DNA of 64,000 nt from Gnetum montanum (lineage: Eukaryota > Streptophyta > Gnetopsida > Gnetales > Gnetaceae): positions 1,122,928 through 1,186,927 of the forward strand of contig MNCI01016273.1 of assembly GCA_015680685.1 (NCBI GenBank). Reading direction: 5' to 3'. The notes under the pieces were generated by a model that worked only from the letters and a program-made list of their open reading frames with translations, had not been told where the DNA came from and did not search any database. The translations under genes and the position numbers were made by a program. This document shows positions 45,772 to 58,090 of the stretch, in pieces (the first letter of the stretch is position 1; the number at the start of each line of letters is the position of its first letter).

Positions 45772-47370
45772 TGTTCTTGCAAAATGTTCTTTTTATTCCT
45801 ATAAGGAGAACTCCATGAACTAAGTTTTGAGATAATGTGTGTGTGTGTGTGTGTGTGTGATCATAAATGATCTTTGGATTCATATAAACCTTGATAAATA
45901 AATGAATATGAAACAAAGGAATATGAGTCCTATAATTAAATAAAAACTTAAACTACCACACCCAAACCAAGAATGACAAGGAATAATGAAAAGATTAAGT
46001 TTTCTTAATGTTAAAATGATTAATTGCAAAATCATTAGGAGAAAGACTAAGTATGGATTATTGGAAAATAATCTAAGTATAAAATAAGCTATAAACATTG
46101 AAATAAAAATAAAGCATAGTTTTTACTTAAGAGAATTTTTGACATAAGCAAGTCTTTAACATGAATGAAGTTTTGATGTTGAAAATGGCTAAGTGTAAAA
46201 TGCTGAAAATTGGCTAAGTGTAAAATGTTAAAAACTCTATAATTTTGACTTGATGAGGAAATAATGTAATGAGAGAGAAAATTAACCAACTATAAAATGT
46301 GTGGAAGCAAGTGTAAAAGAGAGAGATTGCATCAATGTTGAGAAATATCTCATATGTAGATGTTGTATTGATTAAAAAATAAAATGCAAAGTATTCACCT
46401 CCTATGAAGGGAAAAATTACAAATGATAGGAGAGAATAAAATGTAGATGTAATAGAACTAATAAAATAAGCTTATTTCTAGAGGAAAATACAAATTTGAA
46501 GATGTAATTAAATCTCTGAAGGATTGGTTAATGGATGGAGAAGGTGTAGACGTGACTCAAAATTAATTTCTAGCTAAATGTGATTGTTTTAGGTAAGGTT
46601 TCCATTACTAATGTAGGAGCTAAAAAAAATATGACTTTAGAAACTAACTTGAAATCATAAAAATTCTCTCTAGAAGTTATACTAAAGATGTAGAAGGTAT
46701 TAAAGGTGGTTGAGAAGCATGCAAGTGCATAGTGATAGCAAGTGCTTGTGTTATTGATCTCTTGAAATCTAACAAGCACTCTCAAATCTCAAAAGATCTC
46801 CCCAAATATCAAAAGATCCAATGCTAAAACTTATGTTTTGAGCTTGTATTTATAAGCTTGGAATTGTTAAATTTAATTAGGCTTGCTAAAATTGAACTAG
46901 ATGTCAAAAGTAACTTGTCTAAATTTTTGAAATAAAAAGTGACTTTGGCCTTCTAGTTTTGACATCCAATGTCATTCTTGCTTTTGACATTGATTCTAAA
47001 TGTTGACATTCAACATAGCTTGTCTATTTGATTTCCCATATCAATCATTTTTTTGACATCTAACATCATTTCTTCTTTTAAATTATAATGATAGTCCTAC
47101 TTTGATATCTAGAATTAATCACACTTGGAGAAATTTTGAGTTGTGTCAGCTTCAACACTTAGTATTGTTACTCCAATGTTTCTTGGGGATCATGGAAAAT
47201 TAACTCCATAAGTTGGATTATGAATCGAAATGATTTATGATGGCCCACAGGAGTTGAGAATGTATCTTGTTATAATACATTTGGAGTATTTTATGCTAAA
47301 ATCCTTATGGAAGAAGGTTAAAACCACATTTTTTTGATTTGAAGTAAACTAAAAAAGTGGGTAAAGTAGA
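45772..47370 (-). repeat. LTR between remnants G and H (serves G as 5' LTR)
   Basis: The lower edge TGTTCTTGCAAAATG (45772) is followed on the gag side by TTTTTGGCGCTATACGG. The LTR below H has a similar edge at 50221 (TGTTGCTACAAAAT, then TTTTTGGTCCTAG). The upper edge near 47370 resembles the LTR start at 33446 but is eroded, with no purine tract beside it. A minus-strand TATA box lies at 46854-46847, a (GT)n run at 45836-45859, and repeated GACATC words at 46965-47065. Confidence 0.5.
46847..46854 (-). promoter_or_regulatory. TATA box of the G/H LTR
   Basis: The minus strand reads AAGCTTATAAATACAAGCTC. The H-side LTR has CCCTATAAATAACATGCC near 51075. Position agrees with an LTR promoter, about 500 bases from the U3 start. 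Confidence 0.45.
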
Positions 47371-47399
47371 TGGAATAGTTGGAACAATCACTTGACTAG

Positions 47400-50037
47400 T
47401 TGTCAAAGATGATACTTTCTTTTTCTATTATTAGGAAGGTTTCTTGTTAGTGTCGTCCTTCTCCTTTCCTTTTATGCCATTATGAAACTTTTGATGGATA
47501 GTATAGGAAGAGGCAATAGGGGAGGTTCTTGTAACTTAGATGAGGAATATGGAAGGGATGGTAGAGGCACAACATAGGACAAGATAGAAGGATACTTATC
47601 AAGATGAGATGTAGTAGGCTAAGGTAACCTATTCTTGGAAGTAGATGAAGCATAGCTAAATGGGGGCTTTATGTGTGTCAATGATCATCATAATGAGATT
47701 TCATTTCAATGATAAATAGAGCTCTATGTACCATTTAAGTTATGGAATCATTGGTATTATTTAAGGGAATATTGATAAAGAAAGGCTTTTTGGATCTTGG
47801 TGGATTTTGATTGATAGATTATTGGGAATTATTATGTAAGAATCCTATTTGAATGAAAAAGGAGGATTAAGGATTGTTACCTTTGGACTCCAAAAGAGGT
47901 ATATATCATTCTTAAGTCAGTGTTTAATGTATCCTCGAATATTTACATGTCTTGGTTGCTAGGTTGCACATTTATGTTAAAAATGATTTCTCTTTTCTTT
48001 ACTAGCACATAGACATCTTCTTTAAGAATATTATAGTTATCAATATTATGTCATGTGTCATCATGATAATAAAAAAACTTGTTAGAATTATACCACTTTT
48101 AGACAAGAATGTCTCCTTTTATCCATTGTGAAGGATTAGTGATGAGCATTAGCAATCTCTTGAACTATGTTCTTATCTATTCTAAGATCTATGTTGGAAT
48201 TAATTACGTTTCTTTTAGCAACATGATGTAGATTTATGTGTAGGTTATCAAAAATTTATGATATTTAGATTAATATTTGGATTGTCTTCTTTTCTAACCC
48301 TCATTTGAAGAATTTTTCCTAGCATTATTAGTGATAGATGACAATGCTAGTGATGTTTGATTTATTGAAGCAACTATTTATTTTGCATTCTATGAAGCAT
48401 TTTATTTTTCAATAGCTTTTCTTGCTTTGTTGTAGAAACTAACCCATTTTAAATGATTTCACTAAATGACCTCCTCTTCAATATATTTCACTAAGATGAT
48501 GGTATTATAAAGGCTGAGTAGCCTAGGATAGATTAGTTTACCCTTAATATAATCTTTGAATACTTCCTAAAAATGTTTAGTAGCTAATCATTCATTAGTA
48601 GGTGAGTGATATTTATTGTGACTAAATTTCACTTGGACATGTACCTAGGACTAGACCCATTAGGAGTGTATTTGATTACTAATATTTTTTGTAGTATTTT
48701 ACCTTTCTTGATTTTATATTTGAGTCACTTCATAAAGGTTGTAAGAGCTTCATGAAGGAAGGAATAGATCCATGAGAAAGAGCCATGTGTCATTCAAGTA
48801 CCTTTCTTTTCAATCAATTTAAAAAGCTCATTAGAATGGTACAAGAATAAGTTTCCAAAATTAGACACTTTTTACAAAAGGTAATAACATTATTAGTAGG
48901 TTCACATGCCCCATTATATTTAGTAAAATGTGATAATGAAACTCCCTTATAAACTTGAGCATGTGATATCAATGAACAAATGAGGATAATAAGAATATGA
49001 ACAATAGAAACTACAAGGCTTCCTCCATGTAATTGTATAGCTTTATGTTTTATTCTCATTGACTTTCTACCTAGAGGATAAGTGTTGGAGTAAAAGCATT
49101 AGTTCAAGTGGAACATTAGGGATACTTTGAATAGTAGGACTACTCAAAATAGGCAACAATAGTTGGGAAGGGATGATTGTGGACATGGAAATAGCTTGTG
49201 GAACATTGTAATAATGTAAATGTTGGGAAGATGGGAGGAATGGTAATGCAACCAATGGATTTTAAATAGGTAATGTAAGGAACAATGGTTGAAAAAGGTT
49301 TAATAAGGGTGGAATTTTACACCTCCACCTAAGATGCTAAATTTATAGTTGTTATGATTGGAATACATTTTAATTTGGTGGTAACATGAAGAAAAAGGAA
49401 TGATAGCAACTAGAGTAATTGGATTTAGAAATGTTGGAGTAGGAACTATAGGGTGGACCATTTGAGGGACATGCAAGTACATTGGATTGGAAGAGTTGAT
49501 GAGGTTAACATGCTAGCGAATTAGGCTATGTGGTTGTATCACATGCTAAAAAATCAATTCTATAGGCATTAATACATGAGTATTTTCATCTTTCTCATCA
49601 TCATGGATGTTGATGCCACCTCTATCTTTAGTTTGTTTATCTTGGAATTAATAGCTTTAGTTGAAATTGATGCTCAAATGACTTACTAAGTAATTTAGCA
49701 TGCTTTGTCTTTGTTGAATTTTAACACTAGCCAAAGCATGAATTTTATCTCTAATGGAAAGATACTCTATGAGGGTATTTTTTCATATTTTTCCAACTCC
49801 ACAAGCTAGTTGAGGTTTCGATAGAAAGCCTTCAAGTTATTAAAATTTTTGTAAGCATCCATCCTCCATAGCTTATTCTCAAAGAGTGCAATGTTTAGCT
49901 CTCATTTTATGCATACAATATTTTAGTAATGTTTAGATATGGATGTTTTAAATGCATGTTCTTTCCTCATCTTCATTATTCTATGAATTTTAAAGCTCTA
50001 AGACAAGTTAGGTCCTTGGCCAAACATGGTATCAATA
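47400..50037 (-). pseudogene. Decayed gag remnant H
   Basis: Start context GATACCATG at 50037, as in G. The stretch 47400-47760 aligns with 35970-36330 of G, and 48200-48900 aligns with the G gag core region. The frame is badly broken and the 3' part, including any protease, is missing: the gag linker runs almost directly into the LTR at 47370. H is therefore a truncated sister of G lying head-to-tail with it. Confidence 0.45.
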
Positions 50038-50220
50038 AAGTATCTTCTGCACACTCTTAGAAACAAGGATGAAGTGTATATGGGAAAAGAGAATAAGATA
50101 ATAAATTAAATTAAAACATTCAAATATGAAAAGTAAAGATGCTAGAAAGAATCTATGGGCTTTTAGGTAAAGGATTTGTATCACTAAAAATTGTATTGGT
50201 CATCCTTCTAGGACCAAAAA

Positions 50221-52049
50221 TGTTGCTACAAAATTATTCTTTCACAAATCTACAAGGATGCCTCCATAAAACACATCTTTTAATATGTGATTCATGGCTG
50301 TAAATGATATTTACAATGATCTAACCATTAATATCAATAATTACAAAATGAAGGGACACAAATCTTTAGTCAAATATGAACTTACTCTTTCAACCAAGAT
50401 TAGAACCAAAAATGGTATAGATAAATAATGGTGAACTTAATGATAAAATTAATAAAGCCTAGTCATTGTGAATGATATCTAAACAATGTAAATGTACTTA
50501 TGATACTTAAAAAATCCTGAAATGGATAATAAATAAGAGACTAACATGTGGAAAATGTTTTGGTCTTCCCTTCCTAATAAACAAAGGTACTTTATTTTTG
50601 AAATAATATGGTTTACCTTTTAGTAAGGATAAAAAGTTAAAATGATGGGGAATAAAGTATATGGAATGAAATTGAAATAATAAACTCAATTTTTAATCAA
50701 ATACTATATTTAAACATTGAAGTTTTATCTCTTGTAAGCTACAAGATGAATGAAGGAGCTAGTGACATTGTTTAGAATTGATTTTAAGGTCAAACAATGT
50801 CATTTCCATTAGTTATTCTATAAGTGATACTAGCACTATACTAGATGATAATTACATAAGACTTGGTGATGTTGAAACTAGCCCTTAGGACACTAATGTT
50901 GGACTTAGTGATGTTGATGCTAGCCTTGGTGATGTTAGTACTAAAACTAAGCTCATGGACAATAGAGGATGCTAGGATAACTAAGAAGGTCATAGGTAAT
51001 GTAGTTGATACAAATGTTGATGCTTTAGATCTTTTGAAATTATTGTTGAATTGATGTTTAGGCATGTTATTTATAGGGTTTGAATTTTTAAAATTCTCCT
51101 AGAGTTTAGGGAAATTAACTTAGAGTTCATTATTAGAAACTCAAAGTGCATGTGTGGGGATGGTGATGTTGATGATACTAGGAGATAACATAGTAATGCT
51201 AGAATTAGTATCACATATGTTAGAATAGAAACACATACTAACCCTCCAAACTAACATTCTACAATACTAGGAACTGCTATGAATAGTTAGATTAATGGTG
51301 AACATCATTGGGATGATATTGAATGAATACTAGGGATTAAACAGAATCATAAGCATTGACAGAGGTCAAGTTTTTGATTTTTTCCCTATAAGTAATGTTG
51401 GCTAGGTGATGTTGATGATGGCATCAATGTCATCCATCATCAACTATATGTAGGATGTAGTTTCAACCCTTCAAAATACCTACGAATTTATTGAAATTAA
51501 GATTCATTACCTTAGGGACGATGTGAGCTACTTATTAAAGATTTGTTAGAATCAAAATTATAGTTGAATGATGTGTTTTCATGTGATGACAAAGAAGTGA
51601 CAACTCTAGCAACTAACACTGACACTAGCATTAGTATCACTTGGAAACACATTTGTGAAATATGCTATTTCATTCTCCCGAAGCTACTAAAATCACCAAA
51701 GCTAATGATTTTTACCAAGGATAATGTAGAGTAGTTGTCAAAGGTAAAACTAGAGTTGAGGAATAAGAAATTATATGATGATGCAATGGTGATGTTGACA
51801 CTTGCATCAATATCACCCAATGTCACCTATGTGACACACGTCATTTTTTATCCTTCTAAAGCTAGCACAAGCACTGAAATTAATGTCTATCTTTTGGAAC
51901 ATAATAAAGAAAATATTTTGGGGCTTGTAAGAGCTCAAAAGATGATTTGTGATGATGATTTTTTGAATGTAATAATGGCCGAAATGCATGGAATAATTTT
52001 AAAGTCACAATTTTTTAGTTGTTAAAATACTAAAAAAATGGATACAACA
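50221..52049 (-). repeat. LTR upstream of remnant H, about 1.83 kb
   Basis: The minus strand begins TGTTGTATCCATTTTTTTAG at 52049 and ends TTTTGTAGCAACA at 50221. Both ends resemble those of the G LTR. U3 has many GATGTTGA / TGATGTTG words (50865-50940, 51400-51440, 51775-51830). A tract CATGGGGGAGATACT lies just above 52049 and looks like a purine tract, which would also make this the 3' LTR of the pol remnant above. Confidence 0.5.
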
Positions 52050-52063
52050 AGTATCTCCCCCAT

Positions 52064-55000
52064 GACTAGGTTGTAAGGCAAAGATACAAAAAATGGAATG
52101 AGTATTAGAAGTGGTAGAGGTTTCATTAGAATGGATGACTACCTAGGAATCCTTGAAAGATTTGATTAATTACATGTTGACTAATTTGAGTTTCTACAAA
52201 TAGTTAAGATGACATATTTACATGGCACTAAATGTCAAGGTAGAATGCATGATGTAAGGTTCTTACTAAAATGTTTGAAATTTGACACATTGTGGTACAT
52301 GAATGGGACTCTAGTAAATCATATTTTCTATTAGCTAGAATTTTACTCATTTAGTTCTAGCATCATATTGTTGCTTAGTGTAGGCCTTATGCACTTTGCT
52401 CATCATAAGTATTATTCTTCAATTTTTCTCTAGTGCATAGAGATTCATGAATTGTTACTTCTATGCTAGGATAATATTGAGATCAAGCTCATAAGTGATG
52501 TTAAGTATACATAGCTCAGTTTGGATAGGAAGTTTTTTTAGCTTACTACACATTATCTCATAAGGGAAGTAGCCTATAAAAAGTTTCCAAATTAAGTAGT
52601 AGTCTCATAATGCATCATTGAGTTTTGTATTATATTCTCTCTTATATCTGCTAATAGTCCTAGTGAGAATTCTTGTGAACTCCCTATTGGTTACTTTAGC
52701 TTGAATGTTGACTTAAGGATAGTAAGGTACATTGAGTTTATTTTCTACCCCCAAGGATCTCATTAGCTTTTTGAAAGCAACACTTGTCAAATGAATTATA
52801 TTTTTAGAAATAAGTACCCTTGGCATACCAATCTTATTTACTAGCTATTATTGAAAAAACCTTGTCATTATTATTATGAAAAAATATATTACTGTTATAG
52901 CCTTTATTCATTTCATGTAATAATATACATGATGTTCCATTGGACATAGGTGTGATGGGATCCATGAAATATATTCTTCATAATTCAAATGAATGCAATG
53001 ATTGAATCCATTATTGAGGATCCTCAAGCCTTGTAATCATCCCATCATCATGTTGGTATCTTTCTTAGGAATTGATAAATATATGGGCATCCTTAAAGAT
53101 TATTAGCTAAAAGTATCCTATCATGAGAATTTTTATAACCATTACATGTAACAATGTATGAAATTGACTAACACTCCTAGGTCGACACAATTTATTTCAT
53201 GGCTAAAGTAGCTACAATTTCTATATTTTTTTATTATTCCATGAATATATATTAGTTTCTACTTTTTATACGACTACACCTTAAACAATATCGTGCTCCC
53301 TACATAGTGGCCTTCACAATGTTCCTCATGAGCATCTTGGAAAATTTTAAACTAATCTTTCTTTGCAACATGTTATTATACCAATCCATCTACCTAAATT
53401 TTGTAGAGGTTACCTTCTATTTCCATTTAATATTTGACTTGATGTAAGAATTGTTATTTTTTACACCTATACCATTTAGTAGGAACTTTCTACTTGAGCA
53501 AATAGATGAGATAATTAACATACCATGACTTAATTACATCAAATATCATCATTGTTGCCTTTGTGAGTAATCACTCATCAAGGAACTACTTAGATGATGG
53601 TTTCTCATCAATCTTTTTGTTTCATTGCAACCAAGATAAGTGATTAGCTACAACATTCTTAATTCCCTTTTTTTAATCATTATAATGTTAAACTCTTAGA
53701 AAATGACTAGCCATGATATGATATAAATATTAACTACTATCTTATTCATCAGAAACCATATTGCATTATGGTCATTGTGCACAAAAGCTAGATATCTAAG
53801 AATATAGTGCTTGAATTTCCCTAAGGCATATACCATGGTCATTATTTTCTTTTTTATGGTGGTGTAATTCATTTGTATAACTACAATACTTTTACTTGCA
53901 TAATGAATGTAGTATGGATATTTCTATTCATTCATCTATGTAACTATAACTCCCAATGCAAAGTTAGATGCAACAGCCATGATACAAAATAACTAGAATA
54001 AATCAAGAGCTTGTAGAATTAAGGTTACCATAAGATTTTATTTTAGAAGATCAAATTCATCATCATACTTATTGGTCCACTTAAACACTACATTCTTTAT
54101 CATTAACTCAATGAGTGATTTAGCAATCCTGAAAAATGTTTTAATGAATCTTCTATAGTAGCTTAGATATCCAAGAAAATTTTCCACATCCTTTACTATC
54201 TGTGATTTTCATATGATTCCTTGGATCATTATTATCTTTTCAAAATCTACTTCTATTTCATTTTATAATTTTTGGTATCCAAGAATAGTATCCTAGACCA
54301 TCAAATGATTTTTTTTTTTGTTGATTATGCTTGTAATTGGTTTTTACATACTACATCAATACCTACTTCAAATAGTCCAATACTTATTCAAAGTTATAAT
54401 CATAGATGGAGAAGTCATTCATGAAAACTTCCATACCATTATTAATTCACTAATAGAAGATACTAAAGATAAGGTATTAGAATATTACAGGATTATTACA
54501 TAGACCAAAAGACATCTTCTTGTAGGTGAAGGTCCATCAAAGACTTTTAAATATAGTTTTCCCTTGATTTTCCAAGCTTATGTAAATTTAATTATAGTCA
54601 CTATAGCTATCCAAAAAGTTGTAATATGTGTGGCCTTCAATAATATCCAATAGTTGTTCTATATATGACAACAAAATATGATCTTTATAGCTTACCATTT
54701 TTAATAGCTTGAAATCAATGATAATCCTCTACTATTCACCATTCTTTAGCATAATAATAAGTGAACTTAACCACTAACTATTTACTATAGGAGAGATGAA
54801 TCTAGTATTTAGAAGCTTCTCCATCTTGGTTTTTGTAACTTGCTTCAGTTTTTAATTTATTTTGCGTTATGACTATATTCTAGGTTTGATGGTTAGATCA
54901 ATGTAGATTTCATGTTAACATATGTAAGGATCGATCCTTGCTATTTCATCATATGACAAGGAAAAGGCTATTGTTCATTTTTTTACAACCACCAATAACT

Positions 55001-55632
55001 TTTGTACCCATTGTGAGCTATGCATTCATAATTACTATTTTATCATTCTTTAAGAACACATATTTAAGAGATTCCAACAATGTTTTAAGTTCAATGGACT
55101 ATGGATTTGTAATTTCAAACATTTTCAAATTTCTCCAATCCATATCTACTTCTAAATTATCTTCAACATGGGAGATCTAGCATCTTGGCTACTCCATCTC
55201 ATATAGTTTATTAATGTAAATACTTCTAAAGGCTTCTTAATATTCCATGCACATAGTGGAACTACAACTTTTATTTGTAATCAATCACTAAGTATCATCT
55301 TATTTTTTGGATGCTACATACAAGTACCTATGCAAAATCACTAATTCTTCATATGATTTACATGTTATGATACATCTGTGTCTAATTTCCTAGGTCTTCT
55401 ACATGTAGTTGCATCTTATGCAAGTGTACATGATGCATGGAATGCACTTCTTCTCCACAATTGCATGTTCATTCTCCATGAAAATTTCAAAGGATAAGGA
55501 TTTGATCCCAAGCTTAGCATCAATTCTACTTATCCAAGTCCTTTTCATTATGATGAGATATTTTCCTTTGTAGTTGTTCATATGACTTACTAATAAATTA
55601 GTAGAATTTGACCAACCACTAACGCTTGTCAT
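52064..55632 (-). pseudogene. pol: Pol remnant I: protease end, RT, RNase H, integrase
   Basis: Reads like the B pol in the same order on the minus strand. Protease end 55632-55399: V-S-G-W-S-N-S-T-N-L-L-V-S, then D-A-K-L-G-I-K-S-L-S-F-E-I. RT region 54880-54100: the catalytic box is F-M-N-D near 54420, then F-L-G-Y-L-S-Y-Y-R-R-F-I-K. RNase H near 53980-53750: Y-P-Y-Y-I-H-Y-A-S-K and V-H-N-D-H-N-A-I. Integrase C-terminus 52800-52480: A-K-V-T-N-R-E-F-T-R-I-L and I-G-Y-F-P-Y-E-I. Both key Asp positions are damaged. It is cut at 55632 by element J; the rest of the protease and gag should lie right of the window. Confidence 0.7.
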
Positions 55633-56820
55633 TGTTTTCCTTTTTTAGTATGTTAAAACCTTGGAAAATGGAGAATGTGAAAATGTGTTTGTATGGTTTT
55701 GCAATGCTAAGGAAGAAATTAACAAAAGAAAGATGATTTTAGAATAATAAGAGTTGAGTTGTAAAGAGATCTGAGATAGGATGACAAAATAAGAGTTGAG
55801 CTATAACTAGAGTCGAGTTGGAATGACAACATGAGAGTTAGGATGTCAATCTGAGATAATACAAAGCCTCAATTAGTAAAAAAAGGTTTACAAGTGAAAA
55901 GAAGTTATTCTAAGATCTATTAAGAGATCCAAAATGTCAAAGAAATATTTCAAAGTTTAATGTGTAGTTACAAGACAAACGTTTGAAAGAAACAATAGAC
56001 ATCCCAATTACCATTAGGACATCCTAGCTAGGACATCCTAAGTATGACATCCCAACTAAAATGAGTGGTTCCACTTGCAAGCTCTAAAACATTAGTGAGA
56101 TGTTCCATGTTTGAATGGGATATCCCAACTAGCCATTAGTAGTCATTGTACAAATTCCAATGATCAAAAATTACTAATAAAAATGATAAAAGAAGGCATA
56201 ATGACTTGAGAAAGAGGAGAACTGTTCATAAAATTAATCCATCATTGCATACATCTTGTGTAGAATTTGTGTTCTTCATTATATATTATTTATATCTTCT
56301 ATTTTATTTAGTGAGAGCTTAAATGCAAGGGACTTGTAACGTGTAGTTACATTGTCTTCTTGTTTTCTTTCTTTTCTTTCTTACTTCTTGTTTTCTTTCC
56401 TTTCTTTCTTACCTTATGGGGTTGATGTGCTTCTTACAAGAAGGAATTTTTGTTGAGCTTGTCTAGACCTTGTGGGGTTGAGAGTGTTCATAGCAATGAA
56501 ACACTTTGGTGCTGAGCTCATGTTTTGTTAAGGTTGTGGGATTCTCAAAATAACATTTTGAGCTTGTTAAAACCATGCAAGGTTGAGTGTTTGTCTAGCA
56601 AGAAAACACTCTGAGTGAAGCTCAAACTTTATAGAGTATGTTGTGCCCTTTAAACCACATTTTGAAGGAACAAAGTCCAAAGTTGTATAAGGATTCTACC
56701 CTCCAAGTTTGGAACTACCCAAGTTGGAAAACCACATAAAAATTGGTATGTGATTTTAATTATCTTGGTTGTTTTATTTTAGGAATGTTTTCAACCCCCC
56801 TTCTAAGTTCTTGATTCTCA
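55633..56820 (+). repeat. 5' LTR of element J
   Basis: TGTTTTCC...GATTCTCA, 1188 bp. From 55648 on it aligns with 63252-64000 (GTATGTTAAAACC / GTATGTCAAAACC and onward). U3 holds a 40-odd bp repeat rich in GAGCTAAG / GAGTTGAG words and a GACATCC array at 55998-56052. The TATA region is TGATAAAAGAAGGC near 56180, eroded compared with the 3' copy. Confidence 0.7.
55998..56052 (+). promoter_or_regulatory. GACATCC repeat array in the J LTR
   Basis: GACATCC starts at 55998, 56018, 56032 and 56046 (spacings 20, 14, 14), and a GGGATATCCC palindrome lies at 56117-56126. The 3' LTR has GTTGGGACATCCCAAC at 63646-63661, nearly a perfect inverted repeat. All lie in the 200 bases before the TATA position. 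Confidence 0.5.
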
Positions 56821-56822
56821 AG

Positions 56823-56834
56823 TGGTATCAAAGC
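56823..56834 (+). other. Primer-binding site of element J (tRNA-iMet type)
   Basis: TGGTATCAAAGC two bases after the LTR. The usual plant copia site is TGGTATCAGAGC, one transition away. Confidence 0.75.
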
Positions 56835-56869
56835 CTGGTACTCCTAGTTTTGAGCATCATAACTTATGA

Positions 56870-58090
56870 GTGAATAATGAAAGGAGTATCATATACCAAG
56901 CCACAAATGATATTGACTTTACATGTTGAAGGACTCAAATGGGAAATATCTTTAAGTACATGAGGTTCATAGTTTAGGTATTCATCCTAGATGAATGCAC
57001 TCAACTCATTAGCAGCATATTAGGCAACAAAGGTAAGAAAAAAGATAAGTAATTTAAAATTTAAATATTTGATACCTCTTCTATGGAATGTTGAATATGT
57101 GGTGGAAGAGGCCATATGGTCTCTAAATGCCCTAGTGTTTACAAATTACAAGATGAATATTCTAGTAAAGAAAGGAGAGTAAATATCATATATACAAGTT
57201 GGGATGATAAGTTCAGTGAAGAAGAAAATGGTGATCCATCAGGAAACTCACATTTTATCTACTTAGCTCTTGCACATGAAGCTTCCATCTCCAATACTAT
57301 AGAAGAAAATGAAGAATGTGAAGGTACTATTGAAGAAAAGTATGATATACTATGTAATGAAATTATTTCCTTTCAAAACTTATGCAATAATATGAAAAAG
57401 GCCTTAAAATAGAAAGAGCTAGAAGTTTCTCACCTAAATGAAAAAATGCTTAGATCTTGCAAAGGAAAACTCATAATTTATGGTTAAGAATCAAAATATA
57501 ACTTTTTTCCATAAGCAAATTAATAAGGATCTTGCAAATTTGAAGTTCATTAATGATAAGTTAACAAAAGAAAAGGAGACTCAACAATTCATGCTGGAAC
57601 AAGGTGAAGATCCAAATAATGAATGAGAACTAATAATTCATTCCCACTTTAAGACATCTATAAGCACTTCATGAAATGGAAGGTATACACATTGGTTTAA
57701 ACATGAATCCCATATGAAAAATACTATGTATTTCTACTATGGTAATTTTGGGCATAAGCAATTTCATTATTATTTACAATCAAAGCATTATAAATTAACT
57801 ACATGATCTTAATAAAAGATCCTAGAAAGTATAACATTTAGGTTATAAAAGTTTGGAGATCTAAAGAGAAAAGGAAAGAGGAAGAGATGACTACACATGT
57901 TGATAAAAGTATGAATAATATTGGAGGATTAGAATCCACAATCAACAAAAACCATTAGCCCTATCATCTTAGTAAACATAAGTATAAAGGAGTAGCAACG
58001 TCAAATGAATTAAGAGATTCAAACAAACACATTGATGATAGAAAAGGTAAGGATCAGGTGCATGCTAGTGAGATACTCTATGATGGATGA
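56870..58090 (+). pseudogene. gag: Decayed gag of element J
   Basis: The clearest block is 57116-57412. It has Y-T-S-W-D-D-K-F-S-E-E-E-N, then an acidic, Asn-rich stretch and E-E-K-Y-D-I-L-C-N-E-I-I, the C-terminal part of copia gag seen in Tork/SIRE-type elements (inference). Beyond, Y-F-Y-Y-G-N-F-G-H-K-Q-F-H stands where the zinc knuckle C-x2-C-x4-H-x4-C should be; its cysteines have changed. The capsid part before 57116 is barely readable. No function is left. Confidence 0.5.

Noticed and set aside
51735-52025. 96-codon plus-strand ORF
   Set aside because: Lies within the U3 of the LTR at 50221-52049, which aligns loosely with other non-coding LTR copies.
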